Shown piece after piece: positions 8,619-17,842 of a DNA stretch of 36,823 nucleotides. The DNA is from Collinsella aerofaciens (lineage in GTDB: Bacteria; Actinomycetota; Coriobacteriia; Coriobacteriales; Coriobacteriaceae). A program made the position numbers and the translations under genes. Under the pieces are notes generated by a model, which was not told the DNA's origin, did not search any database, and saw only the letters and a list, made by a program, of their open reading frames with translations. Numbering within the stretch: the stretch's first letter is position 1; the number at the start of each line of letters is the position of its first letter. The DNA lies in contig NZ_SPFY01000022.1 in NCBI RefSeq assembly GCF_005844325.1, forward strand, positions 1 to 36,823, given 5' to 3'.

Positions 8619-8649
8619 AAAAAAAGAGGGGTACGCGAACGTACCCCTC
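8619..8649 (-). terminator. Rho-independent terminator of the alpha operon after rplQ
   Basis: A perfect 10-bp stem (GAGGGGTACG, 8626-8635, with CGTACCCCTC, 8640-8649) closes a four-base loop and, on the minus strand, is followed by seven Ts. It lies 27 bases past the rplQ stop and just ahead of truA, so it either ends the operon or attenuates truA. Confidence 0.92.
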
Positions 8650-8675
8650 GAATATAGCCTATGCAGACGGATTGT

Positions 8676-9143
8676 CTACTCAGCGGTCTCCTCAGCAGGA
8701 GCCTCCTCGGCAGCCTCGACCTTCTTGGGAGCAGCGGCCTTCTTGGGGGCCGGAGCAGCCTTCTTGGCCTTAGGCGTGCAAGGCTCGGTGACGAGCTCCA
8801 TGATAACGATGGGAGCGTTGTCGCCCTTGCGGTTACCGAGCTTCATGATGCGGGTATAACCGCCGTTGCGATCCTGCCACATACCCTGGGCAGCCTTGTC
8901 GAAGATCTCGGCAACGAGCTGCTTATCGCCGAGCTTGGCGATAGCCAGACGACGAGAGTGCAGGTCGCCCTTCTTGGCCCAAGTGATGATCGGATCGACG
9001 ACCGAACGCAGCGCCTTAGCGCGGGTCTCGGTGGTCTTGATGCGGTCGTTCTCGAAGAGGGCCTTAGCAAGGCTCTTCTTCATGGCCTTGGTGTGGCTCG
9101 CATCGGTGCCGAGCTTCAGGCCCTTCTTAACGTTGTGACGCAT
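8676..9143 (-). CDS. rplQ: 50S ribosomal protein L17
   Basis: Large-subunit protein near the exit tunnel. The L17 core covers residues 1 to about 120 (MRHNVKKGLKLG, LFENDRIKTTETRAKALR, GGYTRIMKLGNRKGDNAPI). The 155-residue protein carries a C-terminal extension rich in Ala, Lys, Pro and Glu (about 124-155), a common actinobacterial feature that is probably disordered. GAGGAG lies ten bases before the ATG. Last gene before the terminator of the alpha operon, 30 bases after rpoA. Confidence 0.97.
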   Translation of the reverse strand: MRHNVKKGLKLGTDASHTKAMKKSLAKALFENDRIKTTETRAKALRSVVDPIITWAKKGDLHSRRLAIAKLGDKQLVAEIFDKAAQGMWQDRNGGYTRIMKLGNRKGDNAPIVIMELVTEPCTPKAKKAAPAPKKAAAPKKVEAAEEAPAEETAE

Positions 9144-9173
9144 GGTCTAGTTTCTCCTCAAATATGCGAAGCA

Positions 9174-10115
9174 TTAAGCCTTCAGGCTCAGGCCCATGGA
9201 CTCAAGCTTGTCCTTCACTTCCTCGATCGACTTAACACCGAAGTTACGGATGTTGAGCAGATCGTTCTCCGAGAACTCAACGAGCTGACGGACCGAGTGA
9301 ATGCTGGCGCGCTTAAGGCAGTTGTAGGAACGGACGGAAAGGTCCAGATCCTCGATCTGCTTGTCCAGCTCGGCGTTGTCGTTGGTGACCTCGGGAGCGA
9401 AAATCGAAGCCTCCTCCTCGACCTCGGGGGTCTCGGCAAGGTTCATAAAGGCGGCCATATGCTGGTTGATGATATTGGCAGCCTGGACCACGGCGTCGCG
9501 CGGGGCGATGGAGCCGTTGGTCTCGATCTCGAGGACAAGGCGGTCGTAGTCGGTGTGCTGACCGACACGGCAAGCCTCAACGAGCTTGGCGCAACGGGAA
9601 ACCGGCGAGTACAGCGAGTCGACGTGGATCACACCGATGGGATCGTTGTCGCGCTTGTTGGCCTCGCCAGAAACATAGCCGCGGCCATAGCCGATGCGCA
9701 TGCTCATGGTGAGATGGCCACCCTCGGTGAGCGTAGCAATGTGCTGCTCGGGGTTGACCAGCTCAAACTCGGACGGAATAAAGAAGTCCGCACCGGTGAC
9801 CTCGCAGGGGCCGTCAACCGAGATGGTGGCGGTCGCCTCGTCGGTCGTGCCGAGAGCCCTGAAGACAAGCCCCTTGACATTCAGGACGATGTCGGTGACA
9901 TCCTCGACCATGTTAGGGATGGTCATGAACTCGTGCTGCGCACCATCGATCTGAATAGCCTCGACGGCGGCACCCTCGAGCGAGGACAGAAGAACGCGAC
10001 GAAGGGAGTTACCCAGCGTATCGCCGTAACCACGCTCGAGCGGCTCGACGGAGACACGAGCAGACGTCTCGTTGATCTCTTCGACCTGAACCTGAGGCCT
10101 AATGAATTCTGACAT
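9174..10115 (-). CDS. rpoA: DNA-directed RNA polymerase subunit alpha
   Basis: Scaffold subunit for RNA polymerase assembly. The 313-residue protein has the N-terminal dimerisation domain (GYGDTLGNSLRRVLLSSLEGAA, about 29-51), the insert domain (GRGYVSGEANKRD) and, after an acidic linker (about 225-245), the C-terminal helix-hairpin-helix domain that contacts UP elements and activators (LDLSVRSYNCLKRA, NLRNFGVKS-like NIRNFGVKSIEEV). Length is normal. GGAGG precedes the ATG by six bases. It sits between rpsD and rplQ, the standard order. Confidence 0.98.
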   Translation of the reverse strand: MSEFIRPQVQVEEINETSARVSVEPLERGYGDTLGNSLRRVLLSSLEGAAVEAIQIDGAQHEFMTIPNMVEDVTDIVLNVKGLVFRALGTTDEATATISVDGPCEVTGADFFIPSEFELVNPEQHIATLTEGGHLTMSMRIGYGRGYVSGEANKRDNDPIGVIHVDSLYSPVSRCAKLVEACRVGQHTDYDRLVLEIETNGSIAPRDAVVQAANIINQHMAAFMNLAETPEVEEEASIFAPEVTNDNAELDKQIEDLDLSVRSYNCLKRASIHSVRQLVEFSENDLLNIRNFGVKSIEEVKDKLESMGLSLKA

Positions 10116-10147
10116 GTATTACCTCCAGCCTCAGCAGCCCGGATGGA

Positions 10148-10744
10148 CTACTTAGAGTAGAGCTCGACGATGAGCTGCTCGTTGATATCACCGCTGATCT
10201 GCTCACGCGTCGGCAGAGCGAGCACGTTACCAGACAGCTTCTCGATATCGACCTCGAGCCAGCCAGGGACCTCAAAGCGCTCGGAGGAAATCAGGGCCTC
10301 CTTGATGGGGAGGAGGTCACGGAACTTCTCGCCGACAGCGACGACGTCACCGGCCTTGACGCGGTAGGACGGGATGTCCACGCGCTTGCCGTTCACGGTG
10401 AAGTGACCGTGACGGACGGACTGACGAGCCTCTTTGCGGGTGCGGGCGAAGCCAAGACGGAAGACGACGTTGTCGAGGCGAGACTCAAGGATGATCATGA
10501 GGTTCTCACCGGTGACGCCGTTCATCTTGCGGGCCTTGTTGAAGTAGCCGTGGAACTGCTTCTCCAGAACGCCATAGATGAACTTGACCTTCTGCTTCTC
10601 GCGCAGCTGCATGCCGTACTCAGATTCCTTGCGACGGCGCTTGGGCTGACGGATAGATTCCTTCTTGCTGCTGTAACCGAGCTCAGCGGGATCGATCCCG
10701 AGCTGACGGCAGCGCTTAAGAACAGGAGTCCTGTCGATTGCCAT
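10148..10744 (-). CDS. rpsD: 30S ribosomal protein S4
   Basis: Primary 16S rRNA-binding protein that nucleates 30S assembly. The 198-residue protein has the N-terminal S4 domain and the S4 RNA-binding fold (LESRLDNVVFRLGFARTRKEARQSVRHGHFTVNG). The N-terminus lacks the usual cysteine zinc knuckle (MAIDRTPVLKRCRQLG), as in the zinc-independent form. In model bacteria S4 represses the alpha operon by binding its leader; no such site was identified. Spacing to rpsK is 19 bases and to rpoA 32. Confidence 0.97.
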   Translation of the reverse strand: MAIDRTPVLKRCRQLGIDPAELGYSSKKESIRQPKRRRKESEYGMQLREKQKVKFIYGVLEKQFHGYFNKARKMNGVTGENLMIILESRLDNVVFRLGFARTRKEARQSVRHGHFTVNGKRVDIPSYRVKAGDVVAVGEKFRDLLPIKEALISSERFEVPGWLEVDIEKLSGNVLALPTREQISGDINEQLIVELYSK

Positions 10745-10763
10745 ATTGATACGATCCTTTCAG

Positions 10764-11168
10764 TTACACGCGGCGACGCTTCTTGGGGCGGCAGCCGTTG
10801 TGCGGAATGGGGGTCTTGTCCTGGATGCTCGAGACCTCGAGGCCAGCAGCCTGGAGGGAGCGGATGGCGGTCTCACGACCGGAGCCGGGGCCCTTGACGA
10901 AGACGGAAACCTTCTTCATACCGTGCTCCATGGCCTGCTTGGCAGCAGCCTCGGCAGCCATCTGGGCAGCGAACGGCGTGGACTTACGGGAGCCCTTGAA
11001 GCCCACCTGGCCAGCCGACTTCCAGGAAATGACGTTGCCCTGGGGATCGGTGATCGAAACGATCGTGTTGTTGAACGTAGAACGAATGTGAGCCTGGCCC
11101 ACGGAAATGTTCTTACGGTCCGCGCGCTTCAGACGGGCAGCGCGAACGTTCTTCTTAGCAGTAGCCAT
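10764..11168 (-). CDS. rpsK: 30S ribosomal protein S11
   Basis: Platform protein of the small subunit that contacts the mRNA exit region. The 134-residue protein is full length, with the conserved [19 protein letters not shown] and C-terminal [24 protein letters not shown] lies ten bases upstream of the ATG. It follows rpsM by 14 bases in the alpha operon. Confidence 0.98.
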   Translation of the reverse strand: MATAKKNVRAARLKRADRKNISVGQAHIRSTFNNTIVSITDPQGNVISWKSAGQVGFKGSRKSTPFAAQMAAEAAAKQAMEHGMKKVSVFVKGPGSGRETAIRSLQAAGLEVSSIQDKTPIPHNGCRPKKRRRV

Positions 11169-11182
11169 CTATCTAGCGCTCC

Positions 11183-11557
11183 TTATTTCTTCTTCTTAGC
11201 ACCGATCTGACGCTTCGGGCCCTTGCGGGTACGAGCGTTAGTGTGGGTGCGCTGGCCGCGGACCGGGAGGCCCTTGCGGTGACGAAGGCCGCGGTTGCAG
11301 CCGATGTCCATAAGGCGCTTGACGTTCTGGTTGCGCTCACGGCGGAGGTCGCCCTCAACCATGATCTGGTTCTTATCGATATAATCGCGGATGGCGTTAA
11401 CCTCATCCTCGGTGAGGTCCTTAACGCGCGTATCCACGTTAACGTTGCACTCGACGCAAATCTTCGTCGCAGTGGTGCGGCCGATGCCGTAAATGTAGGT
11501 CAGACCGATCTCAACGCGCTTCTCACGCGGGAGGTCGACACCATTAATACGGGCCAA
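11183..11557 (-). CDS. rpsM: 30S ribosomal protein S13
   Basis: Small-subunit head protein that contacts the 50S subunit and tRNA in the P site. The 124-residue protein has [25 protein letters not shown], the helix-hairpin-helix segment, and the basic tail [25 protein letters not shown]. The start codon is TTG at 11557, chosen because GAGGAG lies six bases upstream and the protein begins exactly at the family start (MARI). It lies 14 bases downstream of rpmJ. Confidence 0.97.
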   Translation of the reverse strand: MARINGVDLPREKRVEIGLTYIYGIGRTTATKICVECNVNVDTRVKDLTEDEVNAIRDYIDKNQIMVEGDLRRERNQNVKRLMDIGCNRGLRHRKGLPVRGQRTHTNARTRKGPKRQIGAKKKK

Positions 11558-11571
11558 CGTAGTCTCCTCTC

Positions 11572-11685
11572 TTAACCCTGACGCTGCTTATGACGGGGGT
11601 TCTCGCAAATGACGAGGACCTTGCCATGGCGCCTAATGATTTTGCACTTATCGCACATCTTCTTGACCGAAGGACGTACCTTCAT
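11572..11685 (-). CDS. rpmJ: 50S ribosomal protein L36
   Basis: A 37-residue zinc-ribbon ribosomal protein, easily missed because of its size. The translation [19 protein letters not shown] continues to the invariant end NPRHKQRQG. The zinc ligands are C11, C14, C27 and H32 by family alignment, so this is the cysteine-containing, zinc-dependent form. AAAGGA lies six bases before the ATG. It is placed between infA and rpsM, as in most bacteria. Confidence 0.97.
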   Translation of the reverse strand: MKVRPSVKKMCDKCKIIRRHGKVLVICENPRHKQRQG

Positions 11686-11835
11686 CGTTCTTCCTTTCGG
11701 TAGCGCTCAAACTACTTCCCTACTATCTACTCGCCCAGCCGCAGGCGTTTAAAACTATGGCTGGTCTTCACACACAATCCGACCGTAGGTTGAGCTAAGC
11801 CTGCAGTCGGAAATGGAGTGCGTGTATGCGTGCCG

Positions 11836-12060
11836 CTATTTGTAGCGATAGGTGATGCGGCCGCGGGTCAGGTCGTACGGGGAAAGCTCCACGACAACCC
11901 TGTCACCGGGGAGAATACGGATGTAATTCATTCGGATCTTGCCAGAAATGTTGCACAGAACCGAATGACCGTTCTCGAGCTCGACCTTAAACATGGCATT
12001 GGGCAGCGGTTCCTTTACCGTACCCTCGAGCTCAATTGCGTCTTCCTTCTTCACAAGCAA
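11836..12060 (-). CDS. infA: Translation initiation factor IF-1
   Basis: Binds the ribosomal A site during initiation. A small OB-fold protein with [56 protein letters not shown]. The frame can start at TTG 12060 (74 residues, MLVKKED) or at GTG 12054 (72 residues, the usual family length, MKKED). AGAAAGA lies about four bases before the TTG and about ten before the GTG, so the GTG is a serious alternative. It follows a promoter-like sequence and is about 150 bases upstream of rpmJ; that gap holds two weak inverted repeats but no gene. Confidence 0.95.
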   Translation of the reverse strand: MLVKKEDAIELEGTVKEPLPNAMFKVELENGHSVLCNISGKIRMNYIRILPGDRVVVELSPYDLTRGRITYRYK

Positions 12061-12093
12061 TCATCTTTCTCTAGAAAACGACAGCGATTGAGT

Positions 12094-12122
12094 ATTCTAC
12101 AACACGTATGCACGCATCGTAA
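12094..12122 (-). promoter_or_regulatory. Promoter-like sequence upstream of infA
   Basis: On the minus strand TTACGA (12117-12122) and TAGAAT (12094-12099) are separated by 17 bases, giving a -35/-10 arrangement about 35 bases upstream of infA. The -10 box is good, the -35 weak. It would let infA-rpmJ-rpsM-rpsK-rpsD-rpoA-rplQ be transcribed separately from the upstream spc genes. Confidence 0.45.
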
Positions 12123-12158
12123 TAACTTCGTAATGGCTCCACAACTAAGTGGAACTTG

Positions 12159-12947
12159 TTACATTTCTCCGCCTTGGAGGGAGCACCAAGCACCTTGGGC
12201 ATCCGTGGTGAGAATCACCGGACCATCATTGGTAATGGCGACGGTGTTCTCGTAGTGCGCGGCGGGCAGGTGATCGTTGGTCGTAACAATCCAACCGTCG
12301 GAGCCCGTGCTCACATGGTTGGAACCCATCGTAACCATCGGCTCGATGGCAATAACCATGCCGGCCTGGAGGCGAACGCCCCTCCCCTTCTTTCCATAGT
12401 TAGGAACGTTGGGGTCCTCGTGCATCACGCGGCCAATGCCATGGCCTACATAATCACGAAGCACACCGTAACCGTGAGACTCGGCGAGGGACTGAACGGC
12501 ATAACCGACGTCCCCGATATGGTTACCGGGAACAGCCTGCTCGATGGCAGCCTTAAGGCAATCGCGCGTGACCTCGCACAAAGCCTTGGCTTCGGGCGTG
12601 GGGGTGCCGACGAAAAACGTCCAAGCGTTATCGCCGACCCAACCGTCGACAACGGCTCCCGTATCGATGGAGATGATATCGCCATCGCGCAGGATCATGT
12701 CGGGGTTGGGAATACCGTGGACCACGGCATCGTTGATCGATGCGCAAATGGTCCCCGGGAACCCGCCGTAACCCTTAAAGGCCGGGGTGCCGCCATGCAT
12801 GCGGATAATCTGCTCCGCGAGCTGATCGAGCTCAAAGGTGGAAACGCCGGGGCGCACCATGGCTCCAACGTGGCGGAGCGCCATCTTAGATAGCGCTCCT
12901 GCCTTCTTCATCTGCTCGATTTGCGTTGCAGACTTAATCTTGATCAT
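12159..12947 (-). CDS. map: Type I methionine aminopeptidase
   Basis: Removes the initiator methionine from nascent proteins. The 262-residue enzyme shows the five metal ligands of the family in SIDTG and VGDNAW (two Asp), GHGIG (His), AIEPM (Glu) and YENT (Glu). It lacks the N-terminal zinc-finger extension seen in some actinobacterial paralogues. The ATG overlaps the adk stop codon by four bases (ATGA), so translation is coupled. The adk-map-infA order is typical for the end of the spc operon. Confidence 0.97.
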   Translation of the reverse strand: MIKIKSATQIEQMKKAGALSKMALRHVGAMVRPGVSTFELDQLAEQIIRMHGGTPAFKGYGGFPGTICASINDAVVHGIPNPDMILRDGDIISIDTGAVVDGWVGDNAWTFFVGTPTPEAKALCEVTRDCLKAAIEQAVPGNHIGDVGYAVQSLAESHGYGVLRDYVGHGIGRVMHEDPNVPNYGKKGRGVRLQAGMVIAIEPMVTMGSNHVSTGSDGWIVTTNDHLPAAHYENTVAITNDGPVILTTDAQGAWCSLQGGEM

Positions 12948-13570
12948 AGACCGAGAGCCTCTTTGACATCCCCGTACACGGTCTCGCGAGCCTGGTCACC
13001 GTTGACCGACTTGAGCAGACCCTGGCCACGATAGTAGTCGACGAGCGGGCTCGTGGACTTCTCGTAGACGTCGAGACGGTTCTTGATGGTCTCGGGCTTG
13101 TCGTCGTCGCGCTGATACATCTCGCCGCCACACTTGGGGCAGGTAGCATCGGCAGCGGTGCCGGTGTAACCGCATGCGCGGCAGGTGCGACGCGAAGACA
13201 GACGATCGATAATGACCTCGGGGGCCACATCGACCAGAAGGGCGCAGTCGATCTCGCGACCCATGGCGGAGAGCTCGGAATCGAGCGTCACAGCCTGGGC
13301 GGTGTTGCGCGGGAAGCCGTCGAGGATGAAGCCCTGCTGGGCGTCATCGGCGGCAAGGCGCTCCTTGACAAGGTCGATCACGAGCTGGTCGGGAACGAGC
13401 TCGCCAGCGTCCATGTACTTCTTAGCCTGAATACCAAGCTCGGTGCCACCCTTGACGGCAGCACGCAGCAGGTCGCCCGTGGAAATGTGGGCGACGCCAA
13501 ACTCGGCGACGAGCTCCTGTGCGACGGTGCCCTTACCGGCACCCGGAGCTCCGAGCAATACGAGGTTCAT
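12944..13570 (-). CDS. adk: Adenylate kinase
   Basis: Interconverts ATP + AMP and 2 ADP. The 208-residue protein has the P-loop GAPGAGKGT (7-15), the AMP-binding segment (STGDLLRAAVKGGTELG), the GFPR motif, and a long LID domain with a four-cysteine zinc site (CRACGY ... CPKCGGE). The start is ATG 13570, seven bases after GAGGAGG; an in-frame TTG two codons upstream is rejected. It lies 18 bases downstream of secY and overlaps map. Confidence 0.97.
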   Translation of the reverse strand: MNLVLLGAPGAGKGTVAQELVAEFGVAHISTGDLLRAAVKGGTELGIQAKKYMDAGELVPDQLVIDLVKERLAADDAQQGFILDGFPRNTAQAVTLDSELSAMGREIDCALLVDVAPEVIIDRLSSRRTCRACGYTGTAADATCPKCGGEMYQRDDDKPETIKNRLDVYEKSTSPLVDYYRGQGLLKSVNGDQARETVYGDVKEALGL

Positions 13571-13588
13571 GAGCAATCCTCCTCTAGC

Positions 13589-14875
13589 CTATTTAAAGAA
13601 TCCATCGTAATCATACATCTTGATCTGGCCTTCGAGCTTATCGACCGTGTCGAGCACGACGCCGACCATGATGAGGATGGACGTGCCGCCAAATGCCTGG
13701 ATCAGATGGTTACCCGTGAAGGAGAAGATGATCGAAGGCACGATGGCGATGAGCGCCAAAAAGACAGCGCTGGGAAGCGTGATCTTGTTGAGCGCGTTCT
13801 TGATGTAGGCCGCGGTAGCCCTACCCGGACGCACGCCCGGAATAAAGCCGCCCTGCTTCTTAAGGTTATCGGCCGTGTCATCGGGGTTGAACACCATGGA
13901 GGTGTAGAAGTACGCGAAGAACACGATGAGGACAACGTTAAGCACCCAGTTGAGCCAACCGGTCGAAAGCGCGGAGGCAACTGCCTGAATCCAGCCGATG
14001 CCGGGGAAGAACACGGCAATCTGAGCCGGGAAGTACAGCAGCGCCGAAGCGAAGATGATCGGCACGACACCCGCGGTGTTGACCTTGATGGGCAGGTAGG
14101 TGGTCTGGCCACCCATCATGCGACGGCCCACGACGCGCTTAGCGTAGGAGACCGGGATGCGGCGCTGGCCGCGCTCAAGGAAAACAATCAGCGGGATAAC
14201 CAGCAGGATGATGGCGCAGATGATCACCATGGTGATGATGCCACCGGCATTGCCCTCGGTGCTGGAGAAGATAGCCTGCGGCAGACCGGCCATGATGTTC
14301 GCGAAGATGATCAGCGACATGCCATTGCCGATACCGCGCTGGGTGATGAGCTCACCAATCCACATGATCAGCATGGCGCCCGCAGTGAGCGTACCGACGA
14401 TCATGAGGTCGAAGATGATCTCGGGAGCGCCGGCGCCATTGAAGCTGATGCCGAAGCTCTTAAAGAGGAAGAGGTAACCCACGGAGTTGAGGATTGCCAG
14501 AGCCAGGGTGAGGTAACGCGAATACTGCGTAATCTTGGTCTGACCGACCTCGCCCTCGCGGGCAAGCTCATGCAGGGAAGGCACGACGGCCTGGAGCATC
14601 TGGAGGATGATCGAGCTGGTGATGTAAGGCATGATGCCCAGCGAAAACACCGACACATAGCTCAACGCGCCGCCAGAGAAAAGATTCAGGAGGGCCATAG
14701 CACCTGCGGCGACCGAATTGTTATCGGTCGAGAAAAGGCCCAGCATCCCCTGGAAGGGAATGCCGGGCACAGGAACGTGCGCACCAATGCGGTACACGAC
14801 GAGCATAGCTATGGTAAAAAGAATCTTTTCGCGCAATTCTTTGATGCGGAAAGCATTCTTAAGACCATTTAGCAC
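13589..14875 (-). CDS. secY: Preprotein translocase subunit SecY
   Basis: Channel-forming subunit of the Sec translocon in the cytoplasmic membrane. The 428-residue protein has about ten membrane segments and the family signatures [10 protein letters not shown]-like [12 protein letters not shown] near the plug and [20 protein letters not shown]. The GTG start at 14875 overlaps the rplO stop by seven bases (GTGCTAA), so its translation is coupled to L15. Normal length and position within the spc operon. Confidence 0.97.
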   Translation of the reverse strand: MLNGLKNAFRIKELREKILFTIAMLVVYRIGAHVPVPGIPFQGMLGLFSTDNNSVAAGAMALLNLFSGGALSYVSVFSLGIMPYITSSIILQMLQAVVPSLHELAREGEVGQTKITQYSRYLTLALAILNSVGYLFLFKSFGISFNGAGAPEIIFDLMIVGTLTAGAMLIMWIGELITQRGIGNGMSLIIFANIMAGLPQAIFSSTEGNAGGIITMVIICAIILLVIPLIVFLERGQRRIPVSYAKRVVGRRMMGGQTTYLPIKVNTAGVVPIIFASALLYFPAQIAVFFPGIGWIQAVASALSTGWLNWVLNVVLIVFFAYFYTSMVFNPDDTADNLKKQGGFIPGVRPGRATAAYIKNALNKITLPSAVFLALIAIVPSIIFSFTGNHLIQAFGGTSILIMVGVVLDTVDKLEGQIKMYDYDGFFK

Positions 14876-15318
14876 GGCAGCTCGACCTTTCCGCCGGCGG
14901 CCTCGATCTTGGCCTGCGCAGAAGCGCTGACCTTGTCGACCTTGACCGTGAACTTCTTGGTGAGCTCACCATTGCCGAGCACCTTGACGGGCTCGAACTC
15001 GCTCTTGGTGATGCGAGCGGCCTTAAGAGCGGCACCGTCGATCACAGCGCCGTCCTCGAACTTACGCTCGAGACGCTCAACGTTAACGGCGGTGTACTCG
15101 ATACGACGGGGGTTGCGGAAGCCCGGAAGCTTGGGCAGGCGCATAGCCAGCGGAGTCTGGCCACCCTCGAAGCCGGCACCCTTGGTGCCGCCAGAGCGGG
15201 AACCCTGGCCCTTCTGGCCGCGGCCAGAAGTGGTGCCGTGACCCGAAGAATTGCCACGGCCGACGCGCTTGCGGTTCTTGGTGGAACCGGGCGCGGGAGT
15301 AAGATCGTGAAGCTGCAT
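14869..15318 (-). CDS. rplO: 50S ribosomal protein L15
   Basis: Late-assembly large-subunit protein. The 149-residue protein opens with [25 protein letters not shown]-type residues and has the glycine-rich basic N-terminal tail that threads into 23S rRNA. The Shine-Dalgarno GAGGAG lies inside the last codons of rpmD, and its own end overlaps secY, so the three genes form a tightly coupled unit. Confidence 0.97.
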   Translation of the reverse strand: MQLHDLTPAPGSTKNRKRVGRGNSSGHGTTSGRGQKGQGSRSGGTKGAGFEGGQTPLAMRLPKLPGFRNPRRIEYTAVNVERLERKFEDGAVIDGAALKAARITKSEFEPVKVLGNGELTKKFTVKVDKVSASAQAKIEAAGGKVELPC

Positions 15319-15321
15319 TTG

Positions 15322-15504
15322 CTACTCCTCTACAATCTCGACAAGGTGCTTGACCTTGAAGATCATGCCGCGGACGGACTCGTTGTCAGCAATCTCGCGA
15401 ACCTCGCGGATCCTGTGGAGACCGAGGGCACGGACAGTACGGACCTGGTCCTGCTTGCAACCGTTGGTGCTGCGGACCTGCTTGATCTTGATGGTGTCAG
15501 CCAT
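15322..15504 (-). CDS. rpmD: 50S ribosomal protein L30
   Basis: Small large-subunit protein of 60 residues, with the family pattern IKIKQVRSTNGCKQDQVRTVRALGL and RIREVREIADNESVRGMIFKVKHLVEI. GGAGAA lies upstream of the ATG, overlapping the end of rpsE. Positioned between rpsE and rplO as usual. Confidence 0.96.
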   Translation of the reverse strand: MADTIKIKQVRSTNGCKQDQVRTVRALGLHRIREVREIADNESVRGMIFKVKHLVEIVEE

Positions 15505-15506
15505 GC

Positions 15507-16031
15507 TTAGTTCTCCTTACCGACGAACATCTCGGAGACCGTCAGGCCACGGCGAGCCGCGACGTCCTCAGGGCTGGAGAGCTCCTTGAGGCCCTCGACG
15601 GCAGCCTTGATGATGTTGAGGCCGTTGTCGGTACCGAGGGACTTGGACAGGACGTTCTTGATGCCAGCAAGCTCAAAGAGGGGACGCACAGCGCCGCCGG
15701 CGATAACGCCGGTACCCTCGACAGCGGGCTTGATGATGATGCGGCCGGCACCAAAGTGGCCGAGAACCTCGTGCGGGATGGTGCCCTGCTCGGTCACCGG
15801 CACGTGGAACATGTTCTTCTTGGCATCGAGAGATGCCTTGGAGATGGCCATGGGCACCTCAGCGGACTTGCCCATGCCAACGCCGACGTTGCCCTTGCCG
15901 TCGCCAACGACGACGAGAGCGACGAGGCTCATGCGACGACCACCCTTGACGGTCTTCGACACGCGGTTGATGTAAACGACGCGCTCCTCGAACTCGGAGG
16001 CCTCGCGCTGCTGCTTCTGATTACGAGCCAT
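15507..16031 (-). CDS. rpsE: 30S ribosomal protein S5
   Basis: Small-subunit protein at the mRNA entry tunnel, involved in decoding accuracy. The 174-residue protein has the double-stranded-RNA-binding-like N-terminal domain ([40 protein letters not shown]) and the C-terminal domain ([20 protein letters not shown]). GGAGG lies ten bases before the ATG. Fifteen bases after rplR. Confidence 0.97.
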   Translation of the reverse strand: MARNQKQQREASEFEERVVYINRVSKTVKGGRRMSLVALVVVGDGKGNVGVGMGKSAEVPMAISKASLDAKKNMFHVPVTEQGTIPHEVLGHFGAGRIIIKPAVEGTGVIAGGAVRPLFELAGIKNVLSKSLGTDNGLNIIKAAVEGLKELSSPEDVAARRGLTVSEMFVGKEN

Positions 16032-16045
16032 GTGCTACATACCTC

Positions 16046-16414
16046 CTAGAACTCGAGACCGGCGGCACGAGCACCGTCGGCGAGGGCCTTGACGCGGCCA
16101 TGGTAGATACGGCCACCGCGATCGAAGGCGACCTTGGTGATGCCGGCCTCGATGGCGCGCTTGCCAACGAGCTGACCGACCTTCTCCGCAGCCTCCTTGT
16201 TCGAGGTGTGGGTGCCCTTGAACTCGGCCTCGAGGGTCGAGGCAGAGACGAGCGTCAGGCTGGAGCCCTTGCTGTCGTCGATGATCTGGGCATAGATGTT
16301 GGCGTTAGTACGGGTCACGCGAAGACGCGGACGCTCGGAGGTACCCGAGACCTTGCCGCGAACACGACGCTGACGACGCTTGAGGCCTTCCAGCTTCGCC
16401 TTATGCTTGTTCAT
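16046..16414 (-). CDS. rplR: 50S ribosomal protein L18
   Basis: Binds 5S rRNA with L5 in the central protuberance. The 122-residue protein has a basic N-terminus ([22 protein letters not shown]) and the family end [24 protein letters not shown]-like sequence. AGGAG lies seven bases upstream. It follows rplF after a 75-base gap holding a perfect hairpin. Confidence 0.97.
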   Translation of the reverse strand: MNKHKAKLEGLKRRQRRVRGKVSGTSERPRLRVTRTNANIYAQIIDDSKGSSLTLVSASTLEAEFKGTHTSNKEAAEKVGQLVGKRAIEAGITKVAFDRGGRIYHGRVKALADGARAAGLEF

Positions 16415-16442
16415 ACGTAAACTCCTAAAAAGGTTGATCTTG

Positions 16443-16464
16443 CCAGCACCTGACGGGGTGCTGG
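16443..16464 (-). promoter_or_regulatory. Intercistronic hairpin between rplF and rplR
   Basis: CCAGCACC (16443-16450) pairs perfectly with GGTGCTGG (16457-16464) around a six-base loop. There is no T-run, so it is more likely an RNA-processing or stability element than a terminator. Confidence 0.5.
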
Positions 16465-16489
16465 TCTTATGCGAGTGAGTCGGTTACGA

Positions 16490-17026
16490 CTACTTGGCGG
16501 CCTTACCCAGCTTGCGGCGGATGTGCTCGCCAACGTAGTGGATACCCTTGCCCTTGTAAGGCTCGGGAGGACGATGGCCGCGGATCTCAGCGGCGATCTG
16601 ACCGACCTGCTGCTTGTTAATACCCTTGACGTTCACGTGGGTGTTGTCGGGAACCTCGAAGGTGATGCCCTCGGGAGCCTCGACGATCACGGGGTGCGAG
16701 AAGCCCAGGGAGAACTCGAGGTTCTTGCCCTTCTGCTGCACGCGGTAACCGACGCCGGCGAGCTCGAGCTTCTTCTCGAAGCCCTCGGAAACGCCAACAA
16801 CCATGTTGTGGATGAGGGCGCGGGTGAGGCCGTGGCGGGCACGGGTCTCACGCTCGTCGTCGGGACGGGAAACGGTGAGGACGTTGTCCTCGACGTTGAT
16901 AGCGAGCTTCTCAAAGACATCGAGCTCGAGCTGGCCCTTGGGGCCCTTGACGACAACGTTGTTGCCGTTGACTGCCACTTCGACTCCGGCGGGAATCTGG
17001 ACAGGCTTATTACCGATACGAGACAC
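16490..17026 (-). CDS. rplF: 50S ribosomal protein L6
   Basis: Large-subunit protein near the factor-binding centre. The 178-residue protein has two related domains and the C-terminal signature [25 protein letters not shown]. The start is GTG at 17026, six bases after AAGGAG, giving the family start MSRIGNKP. It follows rpsH by 33 bases. Confidence 0.97.
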   Translation of the reverse strand: MSRIGNKPVQIPAGVEVAVNGNNVVVKGPKGQLELDVFEKLAINVEDNVLTVSRPDDERETRARHGLTRALIHNMVVGVSEGFEKKLELAGVGYRVQQKGKNLEFSLGFSHPVIVEAPEGITFEVPDNTHVNVKGINKQQVGQIAAEIRGHRPPEPYKGKGIHYVGEHIRRKLGKAAK

Positions 17027-17059
17027 GGTGATCTCCTTTCCTTCTACCTACCGAGCGAA

Positions 17060-17458
17060 TTACCAGACGTAAGCGATGATCTCGCCGCCGACGTTGTGCT
17101 TGCGAGCATCGCGGTCGGTCATGACGCCATGGCTGGTGGAAATAATGGCGGTACCAAGGCCACCGCGGACGCGGGGCATGTCAGCAACGCCGGTGTACTT
17201 ACGCAGGCCCGGCTTGGAAATGCGGCGGATGCCGTTGATGACCTTAGCCTTCTTGGGACCATACTTAAGCGTGATGTGCAGAGTCTTCTGGGGAACGGTG
17301 TCCTCGACATCGTAGCCCTCGATGTAGCCCTCCTCGTGCAGAACACGAGCGATCTCGACGAGCTTCTTGCTGCTCGGCATGGAGACCGTGGCCTTGTTCA
17401 CAGAGTTAGCGTTACGGATGCGCGTAAGCATATCTGCGATCGGGTCTGTAAGGTTCAT
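17060..17458 (-). CDS. rpsH: 30S ribosomal protein S8
   Basis: Early-assembly 16S rRNA-binding protein and, in enteric bacteria, the repressor of the spc operon. The 132-residue protein starts [19 protein letters not shown] and ends with the conserved [31 protein letters not shown] precedes the ATG. A 119-base non-coding gap separates it from rpsZ, unusually long for this operon; no S8-binding site could be recognised there by eye. Confidence 0.97.
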   Translation of the reverse strand: MNLTDPIADMLTRIRNANSVNKATVSMPSSKKLVEIARVLHEEGYIEGYDVEDTVPQKTLHITLKYGPKKAKVINGIRRISKPGLRKYTGVADMPRVRGGLGTAIISTSHGVMTDRDARKHNVGGEIIAYVW

Positions 17459-17577
17459 ACAGATTCTCCTTCGTTCTTGATGAACACGTGCTCTTGGTTC
17501 TTCGCCGCCCTTAACGGCAAAGCCTTTTTAGCGCGTTTTCCCTGTTCCAAACTGATGCTTGAAACGCTGGTAGTGAC

Positions 17578-17763
17578 TTACCAGCTGGCCTTCTTAACGC
17601 CGGGAAGCTCGCCCTTGAGTGCAAGCTCGCGGAAGCAGACACGGCACAGGCCGAACTTGCGGTACACAGAGTGCGGACGGCCGCAGCGCTGGCAGCGCGT
17701 GTACTCACGAGTAGAGAACTTCTGCTTGCGATTGCACTTGACGATCATCGATGTCTTAGCCAC
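17578..17763 (-). CDS. rpsZ: 30S ribosomal protein S14, zinc type
   Basis: A 61-residue type Z S14 with the zinc-binding cysteines in CQRCGR and CRVCFR, and the C-terminal [16 protein letters not shown]. Type Z S14 is the ancestral short form; many actinobacteria also have a zinc-free paralogue elsewhere. The start is GTG at 17763, six bases after GGAGG. It follows rplE after a gap with a hairpin. Confidence 0.96.
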   Translation of the reverse strand: MAKTSMIVKCNRKQKFSTREYTRCQRCGRPHSVYRKFGLCRVCFRELALKGELPGVKKASW

Positions 17764-17797
17764 TTATATCCTCCTCACATAGAGTATTGTTCGCCCC

Positions 17798-17827
17798 AAG
17801 CGCCGCCCCCTTGTGGGAACGGCGCTT
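17798..17827 (-). promoter_or_regulatory. Intercistronic hairpin between rplE and rpsZ
   Basis: AAGCGCCG (17798-17805) pairs perfectly with CGGCGCTT (17820-17827), with an inner CCC/GGG pairing round a TTGT loop. It lies 15 bases past the rplE stop. No U-tract follows; a role in mRNA processing or ribosomal-protein feedback is possible. Confidence 0.5.
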
Positions 17828-17842
17828 ATAGGGCAGGTGAAC

